Shown: piece by piece, positions 38,201 to 46,249 of the stretch
Numbering within the stretch: position 1 is the stretch's first letter
Layout: the number at the start of each line of letters is the position of its first letter
Origin: an uncultured Victivallales bacterium
GTDB lineage: Bacteria; Verrucomicrobiota; Lentisphaeria; Victivallales; UBA1829
NCBI GenBank assembly: GCA_944390735.1
Contig: CALXRL010000012.1
Location: 31,598-95,597 of the forward strand
DNA length: 64,000 nt
Reading direction: 5' to 3'
Position numbers and translations under genes: made by a program
The notes under the pieces: model-generated
Seen by the model: the letters and a program-made list of their open reading frames with translations, nothing else
What the model was told of the DNA's origin: nothing
The model's database searches: none

Positions 38201-38607
38201 AGAACCATTGTTTTCCACTCCGTTTTCCCCGGCGGCATGTAGAGTCCGGGCCATGTGGTTTTGTCCCCCGCATTCAGGGTGAGCATGACTTTTCCGCCCT
38301 GCCATTTGACCGTGGGAATGCCGATATTCCGTTTGACATCGACTGTAATGGTCAATCGTTTTCCCGCGATTTGCGCCGGATGGAAGCGATAGAATACTCC
38401 GGTGCTGCCTTTTTCCGGTGCATTCTTCCCTCTTGTCACTTGCAAGTATTGCCCTTCCGAGGGAAGCGAGACTATTTTTCCATTTTCTTTTCCGCCCCAT
38501 CCGGTCAAGGATTCCGGAGAGTCGAACTTTGTTTCCAGAAGCGTTCCCGCTGTCAGTGCCGCCGCGCATCCGAGGAGGAACAGCGAAAAAAGAATTTTCT
38601 GTTGCAT
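35296..38607 (-). CDS. Large secreted clan GH-A glycoside hydrolase (cassette D)
   Basis: 1103 residues with a signal peptide (about 1-20). An N-terminal beta-sandwich (ETKFDSPESLTGW ... ICFRNLKIEVG) precedes a second beta region and a TIM barrel from about residue 400: MQGYNMVRFHYLD, AVSFNEQEFAF (acid/base Glu after Asn) and VCTEHGHAF (nucleophile Glu). The C-terminal part is beta-rich. These are hallmarks of GH5/GH39-like barrels, but the family is not clear. It should act outside the cytoplasm on a plant or host glycan. AAGGA precedes the ATG. The regulator ends 74 nt upstream, the pseudopilin begins 15 nt downstream. Confidence 0.85.
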   Translation of the reverse strand: MQQKILFSLFLLGCAAALTAGTLLETKFDSPESLTGWGGKENGKIVSLPSEGQYLQVTRGKNAPEKGSTGVFYRFHPAQIAGKRLTITVDVKRNIGIPTVKWQGGKVMLTLNAGDKTTWPGLYMPPGKTEWKTMVLREDIPGDLQSAILSLGIQDAQGTICFRNLKIEVGDAVLDLRRHANMGYRDPFAGDGKGGWSDQGPYNDAGNFQFKRKECGGIPFRILNPAENNGKSVLVFQSRRFPNGIKSARCGLSNTGTSGRWLYLLHTLTWGHGFRKTAGFIDLAGKNGKKQTIPVRGGTDVGDWWSPSRLKNAFPASLWQNSGGGTVGVYGSKFKLDPELGELAEITFRASNDSAVWLLLAATLSPQEYSFPKQTTHTIRADNVWRPLPLPTRGGVIPGSALDLSGNFPAQPVGTLGRVIINKEGHLAFEKNPSRPVRFLCATILTDPFGGRGEAKPEFVSDSMISEYAKQLRMQGYNMVRFHYLDAVLMAGSDKDFQFNPKTLDQFDRFIHALKQNGIYVNFDAMASRIGWSHGYSWSAKPGDKRNFKLDIYFNPEVRKNWENGMRALLTRVNPYTKTRLVDDPVLALAVSFNEQEFAFTSGSNFSQAKTEWIRFLKRRYSSIDALKKAWGKAADSYRDFDSIPAFLPEELQESSGKGKDISRFIGEQESALALWYRETLRKIGFRGLIASFNMGQALRHIAAREANDYIALNGYHAHPFGNAMDPEGSIAGAGKILRGFASTRVYGKPFVCTEHGHAFWNSYRYEQGFVMGAYAAFQAMDGLTAFSNQITVRPEVHTIKTFQLQHDVILKSQELLTAFLFRRGDVKTAESLVRVRLDPEAIYSTGVSNEALHSGQTLLALVTGFAVETGDRRAVGKNQTVIPAAGGSSLIIRRQGTAGYTQATDSHDNTFQFDDAIQNLKQAKFLPENNRSSEKQGLYETSTGELFLNAKKHFMSINTPRFQGICGEAGTTAKLKEFEIKELGVRGNLSALSLENGKTLADSEHILIVFATNALNTGMVFEDAKHRTRIQNGRTPILLETGRFRAALSNRNAGKFKLYALGIDGKRLAELPLTRSSGTIGIDVDTAAIPNGPALYFELTAK

Positions 38608-38681
38608 TTTTATAAATCCTTATGTTTCAAATAACATCTTATAATTCAATCAGATCTTTTTTGTTCCCTTTTGGATGCTGC

Positions 38682-39734
38682 TCAGCGCGTCTCCTCCACA
38701 GGAACGCCGTTCCGGTAGAGAACCATATTGAAATCAACGGGGGCATACTGAGGTGGTTCTTCCGGATGTTCCGTCTGGTTGAGAAGCAGGTCGATCAGTT
38801 TTTCTGCTGCATGTTTCAGATCGTAGCGGACGGCATAGCCGGTATAGTTCAGGTCGTCGGTGACGGAGGTGTCGTCGCAGAGCACGCGGCACTCCTCCTG
38901 GAAGTCGAATCTGCTCTGAAGCAGTTCGTAGATGGCATGGTGAAAGGAGTAGAAAAAGACGGCATCGAATTTCAGGCCGAACTCCAGCAGTTCGGCGATT
39001 TTCTCCCGGGATTCCGCCATGGATTTATCCAGAATGATGACCTGTCCCGCAGGGACTCCCGCTTCCGCGCAGGCTTTGGCGGCTCCCGCGCGGATCGGTC
39101 CGATGAAATAGCTGTCCGGACGGCAGACAAGCAGGATATGAGTCCGGTTTTCCGCAAAGAGCCGACGAAGGGTTTCCCGGACGCGCTTCTCCACGGGATC
39201 GTAAACCGAGCTGATCCCCTCCAGACGTTTCATGAAGGAGACAACAGGAAGTCCCGATTTTCTCAGATTCTCCGCATAAGAGGCAATGTGCTCCTCCGCA
39301 CAGAGCAGAATCAGTCCGGCGAGACTCTCCTGCCGCACGGTCTTTTCCAGAAGCGGCGGCGTCTCCACATAGAGCGTTTTTGTGCGGTAGTTGTTGCGGC
39401 GGCGCATGAGTTCCATGGCCGCAGCCGAAGTGATGTTCATGAAAAAAAGATCGTCGAACACCTGACAGCCCTGATAGGTCAGCAGTCCGTAGATCTTCAT
39501 CTGATTGCTGAGCGCCAGCGTCGCCGGGCGCGAGATCGTTCCTCCCCCTTTGCACGCCGTCAGATATCCTTCTTCGATCAGGGCGCGCACCGCGCGAAGG
39601 GCCGTCGGCTGGGAGACTCCGAACATCTCCGCAAGTTTCCGGGTCGGCGGAAAGCGGACCGGAAGATTGCCGTTCGTCGCAACCGTGTCAATCACAAAAT
39701 GCCGGATCTTCATGAAGTCCGTTTCCGCTTCCAT
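38682..39734 (-). CDS. GntR-type DNA-binding/LacI-type sensor regulator (cassette D)
   Basis: 350 residues. The first ~75 residues are a winged helix of GntR type (PPTRKLAEMFGVSQPTALRA, LIEEGYLTACKGGGTIS). The rest is a LacI-like sugar sensor (IYGLLTYQGCQVFDDLFFMN, FFYSFHHAIYELL). It is the first gene of cassette D. ATG 39734 has AAGGG about 10 nt upstream. Its promoter carries two TGTATCGCT copies 12 nt apart just downstream of the -10 box, a likely operator for autoregulation. Confidence 0.88.
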   Translation of the reverse strand: MEAETDFMKIRHFVIDTVATNGNLPVRFPPTRKLAEMFGVSQPTALRAVRALIEEGYLTACKGGGTISRPATLALSNQMKIYGLLTYQGCQVFDDLFFMNITSAAAMELMRRRNNYRTKTLYVETPPLLEKTVRQESLAGLILLCAEEHIASYAENLRKSGLPVVSFMKRLEGISSVYDPVEKRVRETLRRLFAENRTHILLVCRPDSYFIGPIRAGAAKACAEAGVPAGQVIILDKSMAESREKIAELLEFGLKFDAVFFYSFHHAIYELLQSRFDFQEECRVLCDDTSVTDDLNYTGYAVRYDLKHAAEKLIDLLLNQTEHPEEPPQYAPVDFNMVLYRNGVPVEETR

Positions 39735-39767
39735 TTTCTATGGCCCTTTTCGCTGTATGAATATTGA

Positions 39768-39788
39768 TGTATCGCTTTTTGTATCGCT
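39768..39788. repeat. Direct repeat TGTATCGCT x2 in the cassette D regulator leader
   Basis: Copies at 39768-39776 and 39780-39788, 12-nt period, placed between the -10 box and the start codon of the minus-strand regulator. A probable operator. Confidence 0.55.
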
Positions 39789-39794
39789 CTATAT

Positions 39795-39823
39795 ATTATG
39801 CACTGAATCGGGAAAAAAGTCAA
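39795..39823 (-). promoter_or_regulatory. Promoter of cassette D
   Basis: Minus strand TTGACT (39823-39818) and CATAAT (39800-39795), 17-nt spacer, followed downstream by the TGTATCGCT repeats. Confidence 0.6.
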
Positions 39824-39966
39824 TAGCTGAAATGAAAAAAAAGGCGAAAAAGGGAGCTCTCGGCAGAGTTCGGTCCGACTTTTTCCGGAGAAGCGTATTT
39901 TTTCCCCTTGGGGACGATGTTGTCAGGCGGAGAGGGAAACGGGATCGGAGAAGGAAAGGATGGGGA

Positions 39967-40004
39967 GGGGAAAGAGTCGTTTTTTTCTAGGGGACTCTTT
40001 CCCC
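39967..40004 (-). terminator. Perfect 12-bp hairpin after the SDR/oxidoreductase operon
   Basis: Stem 39967-39978 with 39993-40004, 14-nt loop, 15 nt past the SDR stop. No good T-run follows on the minus strand, so it may stabilise the mRNA or terminate weakly. Confidence 0.45.
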
Positions 40005-40019
40005 TTGTTCCGGAGGAAA

Positions 40020-40784
40020 TCAGAGAATGGTGTAGCCGCCGTCGGCGAGGAGGTCGGCTCCATAGACGAAAGAGGAGTCGTCGGACGCCAGAAAGAGGAC
40101 GACCTTCGCGATTTCATCCGGCCGGCCGAACCGTTTCAAAGGCTGAAGGGCGAGGAAGGAGTCCATCGCCTTGTCATGATCGCCGGTATCGTCGGCACCC
40201 CGGTGAAGTCCCGGGGTGAGGGTGGTTCCCGGAGCGACCGCATTGACCCGGATGCCGTAGGGCATGAGCGCAATGGCCGCCGCGCGCGTCATGGAGGCGA
40301 TTCCTCCCTTCGAGGCATGGTACGCCAGATAGCCCGGCGATCCCACATGAGCGAAGGTGGAGGAGAAATTGACAATGCTTCCGCCATGCTTGTGTTCGAT
40401 CATGAGTTTGGCCGTGTCACGGGTGAAAAGGAATGTGCTTCTCAAATTGGTGGCGATGACCTGATCGAACTCCTCGTCGGAGGTTTCGAGGAGGGGCTTG
40501 TTCAGCTGGGTTGCGGCGTCATTGACCAGAATGTCGATGGTGCCGAAGGCTTCGACGGCATGCCGCAGCGTTTCCCGGATCTCCTCCGCCTTTGAGACGT
40601 CGCAGTGGAAAAAGCGGGCCGTTCCGCCCCGGCTCCGGATTTCAGAAGCGGTCTGTTCGCCGGCGGAATCATCGAAATCGGCGATTGCGACATTGGCGCC
40701 TTCATCGGCGAAAAGACGGGCAACCGCCTGTCCGATTCCGTTTGCCCCGCCGGTGACAAGAGCCGTTTTCCGCAGGAGTTTCAT
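40020..40784 (-). CDS. SDR family oxidoreductase
   Basis: 254 residues of the classical short-chain dehydrogenase family: TGGANGIGQ cofactor motif, Asp in IADFDD favouring NAD(H), NDAA in place of NNAG, and the Ser/Tyr-x3-Lys active site (SSTFAHVGSPGYLAYHASK). It ends with the usual ADGGYTIL tail. It likely oxidises a sugar, sugar acid or polyol in the cytoplasm; the substrate is unknown. Its ATG overlaps the stop of the upstream Gfo/Idh/MocA gene (ATGA), so both act in one pathway. Confidence 0.9.
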   Translation of the reverse strand: MKLLRKTALVTGGANGIGQAVARLFADEGANVAIADFDDSAGEQTASEIRSRGGTARFFHCDVSKAEEIRETLRHAVEAFGTIDILVNDAATQLNKPLLETSDEEFDQVIATNLRSTFLFTRDTAKLMIEHKHGGSIVNFSSTFAHVGSPGYLAYHASKGGIASMTRAAAIALMPYGIRVNAVAPGTTLTPGLHRGADDTGDHDKAMDSFLALQPLKRFGRPDEIAKVVLFLASDDSSFVYGADLLADGGYTIL

Positions 40785-41869
40785 TCCTCGTTCCCCTCGA
40801 AGAGATCTTCCTGAATCCGGAATTGGGGATTCTGCTTTTTGATTTCCGCGGTGGTTTTGATGACCGCGAAGGCCTCTTCCGGTTTGACGGGGAAGGGGAC
40901 TCCCTCGCGGATGGCCGCATAGAGATACTTGTAGATTTCAGTCATTTTGTATCCGTTTGCGGGGTGGACGGGGATGGTTTTTTCGATCCAGGGCCAGGTG
41001 TCGGCGTCGCCGTATCCGCTGTCCCAGCGTGGGGTTCCGGGGGAGGAGTGCGTTTTGGGCAGTTCCATGGCGGGATCAAGATATTTCATGTGAAGAGTGG
41101 ATTCATCATGACTGACGAGCGTTCCGCGCGTCCCGTAGACGGAATAGACATCGGACGGCAGAAGAATGCAGTTGGAGATTTCCAGATCGACGACTCTGCC
41201 GTTTTTCCCCCGGAAAATGATCTTGATATGGTCATCGGCGTCTCCCTTGGAGGAGACGTGTTTCAGATCGCTCCAGAGCGATTCCAGGGGGGATTCCAGA
41301 AGACGCAGCGAGTGATCGATCAGATGGGGTCCCCAGTTGTTGATCTGGCCTCCGCCGCAGTCGAGGAGAGTCTGCCAGTCCTCGCGGCTCTGGTAGTTGT
41401 GACGGCGGAGCTTGATTTCGAAGACCTCGCCGAGGATGCCGCTGTCGATGATATCCCGGATATGGTTGAACGCCGCTTCGAATCTGCGGTTGTGCCGGAA
41501 ATAAAGTTTTCCCGGATAACGCTTCAGGGCTTCTTCAAGTTTTTCCATTCCTTTCGGAGTGAGGGCGAACGGTTTTTCAAGGAAGACGATCTTTCCCGCC
41601 TTGAGAGCCTTGAGCGCATAGTCGACATGTTCCGTGGAACGGACTGCGATGGAGACCAGTTCGACATCGGGATTTTCAAGGAACTGTTTTCCATCGGTGT
41701 AGCCTGCACAGTGATATTTTTCCTGAAGGATTCTGACTCTGTCCGGATCAATGTCGCAAGCGGCGACGATGGTGAAGAGATCATTGAACTGATCCAGTTC
41801 GGAGCAGTGCATATTGTGTCCGGCGCGTCCGATGCCCCAGAGACCGACTTTGATTGGTTTTTTTTCCAT
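40781..41869 (-). CDS. Gfo/Idh/MocA family oxidoreductase
   Basis: 362 residues. An N-terminal Rossmann fold (KVGLWGIGRAGHNMH), EKPFAL with the family's catalytic Lys, and a C-terminal beta-sheet domain with CGGGQINNWGPHLIDHSLRL. These enzymes use NAD(P) to oxidise or epimerise sugars and inositols. It is the first gene of a two-gene operon with the SDR (4-nt overlap). AAGGG precedes the ATG, and a promoter lies at 41941-41914. It is cytoplasmic. Confidence 0.92.
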   Translation of the reverse strand: MEKKPIKVGLWGIGRAGHNMHCSELDQFNDLFTIVAACDIDPDRVRILQEKYHCAGYTDGKQFLENPDVELVSIAVRSTEHVDYALKALKAGKIVFLEKPFALTPKGMEKLEEALKRYPGKLYFRHNRRFEAAFNHIRDIIDSGILGEVFEIKLRRHNYQSREDWQTLLDCGGGQINNWGPHLIDHSLRLLESPLESLWSDLKHVSSKGDADDHIKIIFRGKNGRVVDLEISNCILLPSDVYSVYGTRGTLVSHDESTLHMKYLDPAMELPKTHSSPGTPRWDSGYGDADTWPWIEKTIPVHPANGYKMTEIYKYLYAAIREGVPFPVKPEEAFAVIKTTAEIKKQNPQFRIQEDLFEGNEE

Positions 41870-42181
41870 TTTTTTCCCTTGCTGGTTGATTCACAGGATC
41901 TGGAACTGAGGATAATATAAACTCGGAAACGGGAATGTAAATAGAGAAAGGGATCATAAAAATAGATTTTCTGATTTTTCTTTTGCTAAAAGAAGAGCTT
42001 CGGAATGTATCGTGGAAGAAAGGAATCCCTGCCGATTGGACCGGATTTTCCCGCCGAATCGGGATCGGATTCTTCCGGACCGGGAGGGGAAAATGGCTGT
42101 TTTTTTGAAGAGTCCCGGGAAGAGGATTCAATCGGAAAGGTCCGTTCCGGAGAAGCGTCCTCGCGCAGACCGGATTTCCGC
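41870..42181. other. Intergenic region
   Basis: 312 nt between the Gfo/Idh/MocA start and the glycosyltransferase stop, both on minus. It holds the predicted oxidoreductase promoter (41941-41914); no convincing terminator, RNA gene or coding frame was found in the rest. Confidence 0.5.
41914..41941 (-). promoter_or_regulatory. Promoter of the Gfo/Idh/MocA-SDR operon
   Basis: Minus strand TTTACA (41941-41936) and TATATT (41919-41914) with 16-nt spacing; TATTAT at 18 nt is an alternative -10 box. Confidence 0.45.
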
Positions 42182-43288
42182 TCAGGAACGAATCATGGAC
42201 CGGTAATGGGTCAGAATCCTGCGGGCGCTGGTTTCCCAGGAGAAGCGTTTCAGACGCTCCGTTCCCCGCGCACAAAGCTCCTTGCGCAGTTCCGGTTCGC
42301 CGAGCAGCCGGCGGACCGCCGCGCGGAGTGATTCCGCATCGTCCGGATCAAAAAAGAGTGCCGCATCGCCCGCTATTTCCGGAAAACAGCTGCTGCGGGA
42401 AAGCACCACCGGAAGTCCGGCGGAAAAGGCTTCCGTCACAGGAATGCCGAATCCTTCGTACTGCGACGGATAAAGCAGAAGTTCCCCGTTCCGGTAAAGA
42501 TAGGAAAGTTCCGCATCGGTGCACGAATACTGAACCGTGCGGTCCTGCATTCCATTCCGGCAGATCGCGTCCCGCTCCTCCGTCGAGAACGCTCCTCCTC
42601 CCGCACAGACCAGGAAAAGACGCCGCTCCTGCTGAAAAAGCGGGGCGAGTGCCTGAAGCGCAAACAGAAAATGTTTGTAGCCGTCGCGCCGCCCCACATA
42701 CAGAAGATAGGGCTTCGGACACGGAAGCATTTTCTGTTCCTCCGCGACCGTTCCCGAATTGTAAATGGAAAACACCTTCTCCGGCGACACCTCCGGAAAC
42801 AGACGCAGCAGATCCTTTCGCGTCTGTTCCGACACCGTGAAAATACGGTCGGCTCTTCCGCACCAGAACCGTTTCGCCTCCATCCATTTTCCTCCTCCCG
42901 CAAAATATTGCGGATAGAGTTCCGGAATCATGTCATGCACGGTGATGGCTACGGGCCGGGAAATCCGTCTGCTCCATTCCGGACGGGGATAATAGGTCAA
43001 ATGAACCACATCCGGTTTTCCATATTTCAGCGCCCGCTCGAAACAGATCCGGTTCAGACGGAAAAAAAACGGTTTGCTTATCCGGCTCTCCGGAAACGGA
43101 TAGCGGCACAGGGAAAATTTGCGGTCCAGTCCCTTTCGGTACAGATATTCCGTGTTCGTGAACCGGAATCCCGCAAGACAGCTGCCGGGCTCCAGACGTT
43201 CCAGTTCGGAGATCAGTTCCGCATAATATCTGGCGATGCCCCCCACCGGCTGGTAGGAGAACACCTCGTGGTCAAAAAGAATTTTCAT
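42182..43288 (-). CDS. GT4-like glycosyltransferase (GT-B fold)
   Basis: 368 residues from ATG 43288. The N-terminus has GGIARYYAEL, the typical acceptor-side loop of GT4 enzymes; the C-terminal Rossmann domain has LLYVGRRDGYKHF and the E-x7-E motif in PSQYEGFGIPVTEAFSAG. It transfers a sugar from a nucleotide donor to a growing surface glycan at the cytoplasmic face. The start lies 17 nt inside the upstream methyltransferase gene. An extension of the frame up to 43453 overlaps that gene and is not used. With three neighbours it forms a surface-polysaccharide cluster. Confidence 0.9.
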   Translation of the reverse strand: MKILFDHEVFSYQPVGGIARYYAELISELERLEPGSCLAGFRFTNTEYLYRKGLDRKFSLCRYPFPESRISKPFFFRLNRICFERALKYGKPDVVHLTYYPRPEWSRRISRPVAITVHDMIPELYPQYFAGGGKWMEAKRFWCGRADRIFTVSEQTRKDLLRLFPEVSPEKVFSIYNSGTVAEEQKMLPCPKPYLLYVGRRDGYKHFLFALQALAPLFQQERRLFLVCAGGGAFSTEERDAICRNGMQDRTVQYSCTDAELSYLYRNGELLLYPSQYEGFGIPVTEAFSAGLPVVLSRSSCFPEIAGDAALFFDPDDAESLRAAVRRLLGEPELRKELCARGTERLKRFSWETSARRILTHYRSMIRS

Positions 43289-43997
43289 GCCCGGATCCCT
43301 TTTCCGCCACGGCAAAGAATACCGGCGTGATAATATTCGGACAATGCGATCCGATGACTCGGCGGCGGAATCGAGTCCATGCGTAGAAGAACGGACGCAG
43401 CAGCCTGGCCGCCGCCTCCTTGATTCCTCCGTAGCAGAAGACCTCGTAATCATGCAGTTCGCAGCGGGAGAATCCGGCGGTCATCAGAACCTGTTTGAGA
43501 CTCAGTTCCGTGAATCCGGCAACATGCGTAAAATCCGCATAGTAATACAGCGCCGCATCCTCCGCTGCCATGTTGGGCACCTGGAAAATGGCTTTTCCCC
43601 CGGGCTTCAGCGCGCGTCGGACCGCCGAAAGAAAGGGAAGGGTGTGGTTGCGGTCAATGTGCTCCAGAACATCGCAGACGGTAATCAGATCGCAGCTGTT
43701 TTCGTGCCGGAGGAGAAAGGCTTCGGTATCGTCGGTCCACTCGCAGACGAATCCGCGCGAACGGCAGAAGCGGACAATCTCCTCGGAAAGATCCACCCCC
43801 ATGCAGTCGGTCACTCCGCATTCCGCAAGAACATCGAGCATCTCTCCGCGCCCCGGACCGATGTCAAGCACTTTCGCTCCGGACCCCGGCTGCGGAAACC
43901 AGCGGCGGTAATTGAAGAGAAACTGCGCCCGTTTGACCTTGCACGGCTGGTAGGAGCCGAAGGTGTTTTCCAGATAATGATCGTAAATTTCCTTCAT
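43272..43997 (-). CDS. SAM-dependent methyltransferase
   Basis: 241 residues. Class I methyltransferase motifs: VLDIGPGRGEML (motif I), GVDLSEEIV, DLITVCDVLEHID and ALKPGGKAIFQVPN. Placed between two glycosyltransferases with 4-nt (ATGA) and 17-nt overlaps, it probably methylates a sugar or lipid-linked glycan, but the acceptor is unknown. The C-terminal ~70 residues, with several basic and aromatic residues, may touch the membrane. Confidence 0.88.
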   Translation of the reverse strand: MKEIYDHYLENTFGSYQPCKVKRAQFLFNYRRWFPQPGSGAKVLDIGPGRGEMLDVLAECGVTDCMGVDLSEEIVRFCRSRGFVCEWTDDTEAFLLRHENSCDLITVCDVLEHIDRNHTLPFLSAVRRALKPGGKAIFQVPNMAAEDAALYYYADFTHVAGFTELSLKQVLMTAGFSRCELHDYEVFCYGGIKEAAARLLRPFFYAWTRFRRRVIGSHCPNIITPVFFAVAEKGSGHENSF

Positions 43998-44917
43998 GAG
44001 GGGAATCCTTTTCTGCCGTATCGAAGTCTGTAAAATAAAAAGCGGATGCGGTCCTTCCAGCTTCTGCGGTAGAAATGACGGAAGGTCCAGTCATCGGCCT
44101 CCGGATCGGGGGCCTCCCGGGGCGGAGGAAGGAGCTGCTGTGGAAGGGATTCCCGGCGGAGCGCACAGAGGGTCGCATCGACGGAATGCGTCCCGGAATA
44201 CCCGATGTTGCTGACCAGATTGCGGGTTGGAACAATCGCCAGCGCGTTTTCGCGGAAAAGCGTATAGGTCCACTGCCAGTCCCAGGTGTTGAAATACGGG
44301 GAATGATCGCAGGTGGCTTTCATCTGCTGAAGGATTCTCCAGCGCGGATAGGCTCCGCGGATGCGTTCCTCGATTTTCCGGGAACGGAGATAGTCCGGAA
44401 AACTTTTCATTTCGACATCGTAGAATTTCCATGCCCGGCGCCAGGTCGCCCACCCCCAGATGTGCGGATAGCGGGAAAAATAGTACGATCCCGTCATCCG
44501 GCGGCTTCCCGGATAGAAACAGGCTCCGCCGATGTGCATGATTTCCGGATTGTCGCGATACTTCTTCAGCATCTCTTCGCAGAAGCGGAAAAAATCGGGC
44601 GCCGGGAGACAGTCGTCTTCCAGAACAGCCCCTTCCTCCTCCTGTTCAAAGAACCAGTCGATTCCTTTCGGCGGAGCAAAGCGGCATCCCAGATTTTTCT
44701 CCTGGAACAGCGTCTTCACCTGACAGGGCCAGTCGATTCTCTGCCGGAAGAGTGCGCGGACCTGTTCTGTGGCGGTCCGGTCTTCCGGATTCCCGGGGCG
44801 CGGTCCGTCCGCCGCGACATAGAGTCTTTCGGGCCGGTAGGCGCGGACGGCTTCCAGCACAGTCCGGGTCTCGTCCGGACGGTTGAACACCAGCATCAGA
44901 ATTGATAATTTACCCAT
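43994..44917 (-). CDS. GT2-like glycosyltransferase (HlpA-type)
   Basis: 307 residues of a GT-A fold: LSILMLVFNRPDETRTVLEAV at the start, VAADGPRPGN, and EDDCLPAPDFFRF as the metal-binding acidic motif. The HIWGWATWRRAW segment and a C-terminal basic region are typical of the haemolysin-like HlpA glycosyltransferase subgroup found in capsule and LPS clusters. The stop overlaps the methyltransferase start (ATGA). A weak promoter lies 46-73 nt upstream. Confidence 0.85.
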   Translation of the reverse strand: MGKLSILMLVFNRPDETRTVLEAVRAYRPERLYVAADGPRPGNPEDRTATEQVRALFRQRIDWPCQVKTLFQEKNLGCRFAPPKGIDWFFEQEEEGAVLEDDCLPAPDFFRFCEEMLKKYRDNPEIMHIGGACFYPGSRRMTGSYYFSRYPHIWGWATWRRAWKFYDVEMKSFPDYLRSRKIEERIRGAYPRWRILQQMKATCDHSPYFNTWDWQWTYTLFRENALAIVPTRNLVSNIGYSGTHSVDATLCALRRESLPQQLLPPPREAPDPEADDWTFRHFYRRSWKDRIRFLFYRLRYGRKGFPS

Positions 44918-44962
44918 GTGCTTCGACGTCCGCTCCCGATTTTCCCTGTCAGTATTTTCTGG

Positions 44963-44990
44963 AACCTAGCACAGAAACGGAAAAAAGCAA
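44963..44990 (-). promoter_or_regulatory. Possible promoter of the glycosyltransferase operon
   Basis: Minus strand TTGCTT (44990-44985) and TAGGTT (44968-44963), 16-nt spacer; weak, but its -10 box matches the TAGGTT seen upstream of the esterase gene. Confidence 0.3.
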
Positions 44991-45133
44991 GCCGGAAAGG
45001 TCCCGCCGAAGCGGAAAGTGTCCCGGTCCGACGGCCTCCGGCGCTCCCTTTTTCCGGGAGGAAAAATTCTCTTCCGGCAGGAATCGCGCGTTTTTTCTGA
45101 AGGAGCCCGCCGCCCGCGTCTGCCGCAGATTCT

Positions 45134-45856
45134 TCAGCGGAGAAGCCGACGCTTTCCCTCTGCACAGAGGGCTCTGAGCCGCATCGCCGCGTACCAGCTG
45201 TCGGCAAAGAGGGCGGAACGACCGTTTCGGATCAGAATTTTCCGAATCTCGCCGGCGGTCTGTTTTCGGCGTCTTGTGCTGACTCCTCCGAGGGCGAAGC
45301 GGGTGAGGGCGCGATCCAGATGCCGGAATCGGATTCCGCATCTGCCCGCCCGGAGAAAGAAATCGAGATCGGCGCAGATCGGGAAGGCGAGGTCGAAGGG
45401 GCCGCATCGTTCCCAGGCCTCTCTTCGGAGGAACACCGCCGGGTGGTACACGCGGAATCCTCCGAAGAATGCCGGACCGGCGGGCGGACGGAGAATTCGC
45501 TGTTCCACCAGAATGTTGCCGTGAAGAAGCTCCGTTTCCGGATGGTCGGTAAAATAGTGTTCGACGGCCTCGAAAGTGCCGGGAAGATAGCGGTCGTCCG
45601 CGTTCAGCCAGGAGAGGATTTCGCCGGAGGCCAGGGCGGCTCCCTTGTTCATGGCATCGTAAATTCCGCGATCGGGTTCCGAGACGATGCGGAGAGAGGG
45701 ATTGACCGCAAGCGCCGTTTCCAGTGTCCGATCCGGCGAACAGTTGTCGATCAGAATCTGTTCAAAATCCGCGTGCTTCTGTTCCGTCACGCTTCTGACG
45801 CACGCGGCGATGGTGGATTCGGCTCGGAAAACGGCACTGATGACGGAGAATTTCAT
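45134..45856 (-). CDS. Glycosyltransferase family 2 protein
   Basis: 240 residues from ATG 45856. The GT-A core is plain: KFSVISAVFRAESTI, IDNCSPDRT (nucleotide site), SWLNADDRYLPG (the DxD-equivalent acidic motif) and PICADLDFFLRAG. It adds a sugar to a surface glycan in the cytoplasm or at the inner face of the membrane. The frame stays open upstream to 46045, but those 63 codons do not resemble the family start. No clear Shine-Dalgarno is present. It lies 216 nt before the HlpA-type gene; the gap shows no terminator with a T-run. Confidence 0.9.
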   Translation of the reverse strand: MKFSVISAVFRAESTIAACVRSVTEQKHADFEQILIDNCSPDRTLETALAVNPSLRIVSEPDRGIYDAMNKGAALASGEILSWLNADDRYLPGTFEAVEHYFTDHPETELLHGNILVEQRILRPPAGPAFFGGFRVYHPAVFLRREAWERCGPFDLAFPICADLDFFLRAGRCGIRFRHLDRALTRFALGGVSTRRRKQTAGEIRKILIRNGRSALFADSWYAAMRLRALCAEGKRRLLR

Positions 45857-46182
45857 GGACAAGAGTTCCCGTGGTTGCGGAGCGCTTCTGTCATCCGGTT
45901 GAGGAATCCGGCGCATCGGAATCCCCGGCGGTTTCCGGCGCATTCCGCGGGGAAGCGCGCTCCCGGTTCCGCGGCGGTTGTTACTATATCCTTTCATGCG
46001 GCGTTTTTCAAGGCATTCTTCCGTTTTCCGTTCCTCCGGAGTCATGGGAAGGAAATGCTGCCGGAGAGGGAAAGTCGATTCCTCGTTTTTTCGGAGCTTC
46101 CAGGCCTGTTCCGGGGCGGAACTTCGCTTCGGATTTGTCGCTTTTGCGCCAAAAATTCCCGGAAAAAGCCCTGCTGCGGGAA
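45857..46182. other. Divergent intergenic region
   Basis: 326 nt between the GT2 gene and the cassette E promoter. No promoter for the GT2 gene, RNA gene or repeat was recognised; open frames here look like read-through of the GT2 frame. Confidence 0.4.
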
Positions 46183-46211
46183 TTGACTTTTCTTCGCATC
46201 TATCGTAAAAT
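46183..46211 (+). promoter_or_regulatory. Promoter of cassette E
   Basis: TTGACT (46183-46188) and TAAAAT (46206-46211) with a 17-nt spacer, expected start near 46218. Confidence 0.6.
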
Positions 46212-46249
46212 TAAAAAAGACAATCCGAATGAAGAGGAATCGACGCGCA

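Noticed and set aside
42020..42120. Possible terminator after the GT4 gene
   Set aside because: Only imperfect 6-7 bp dyads with long loops; not convincing.
45000..45100. Hairpin near 45045-45065 as a terminator for the GT2 gene
   Set aside because: Short 5-bp stem and A-run rather than T-run in the transcribed direction.
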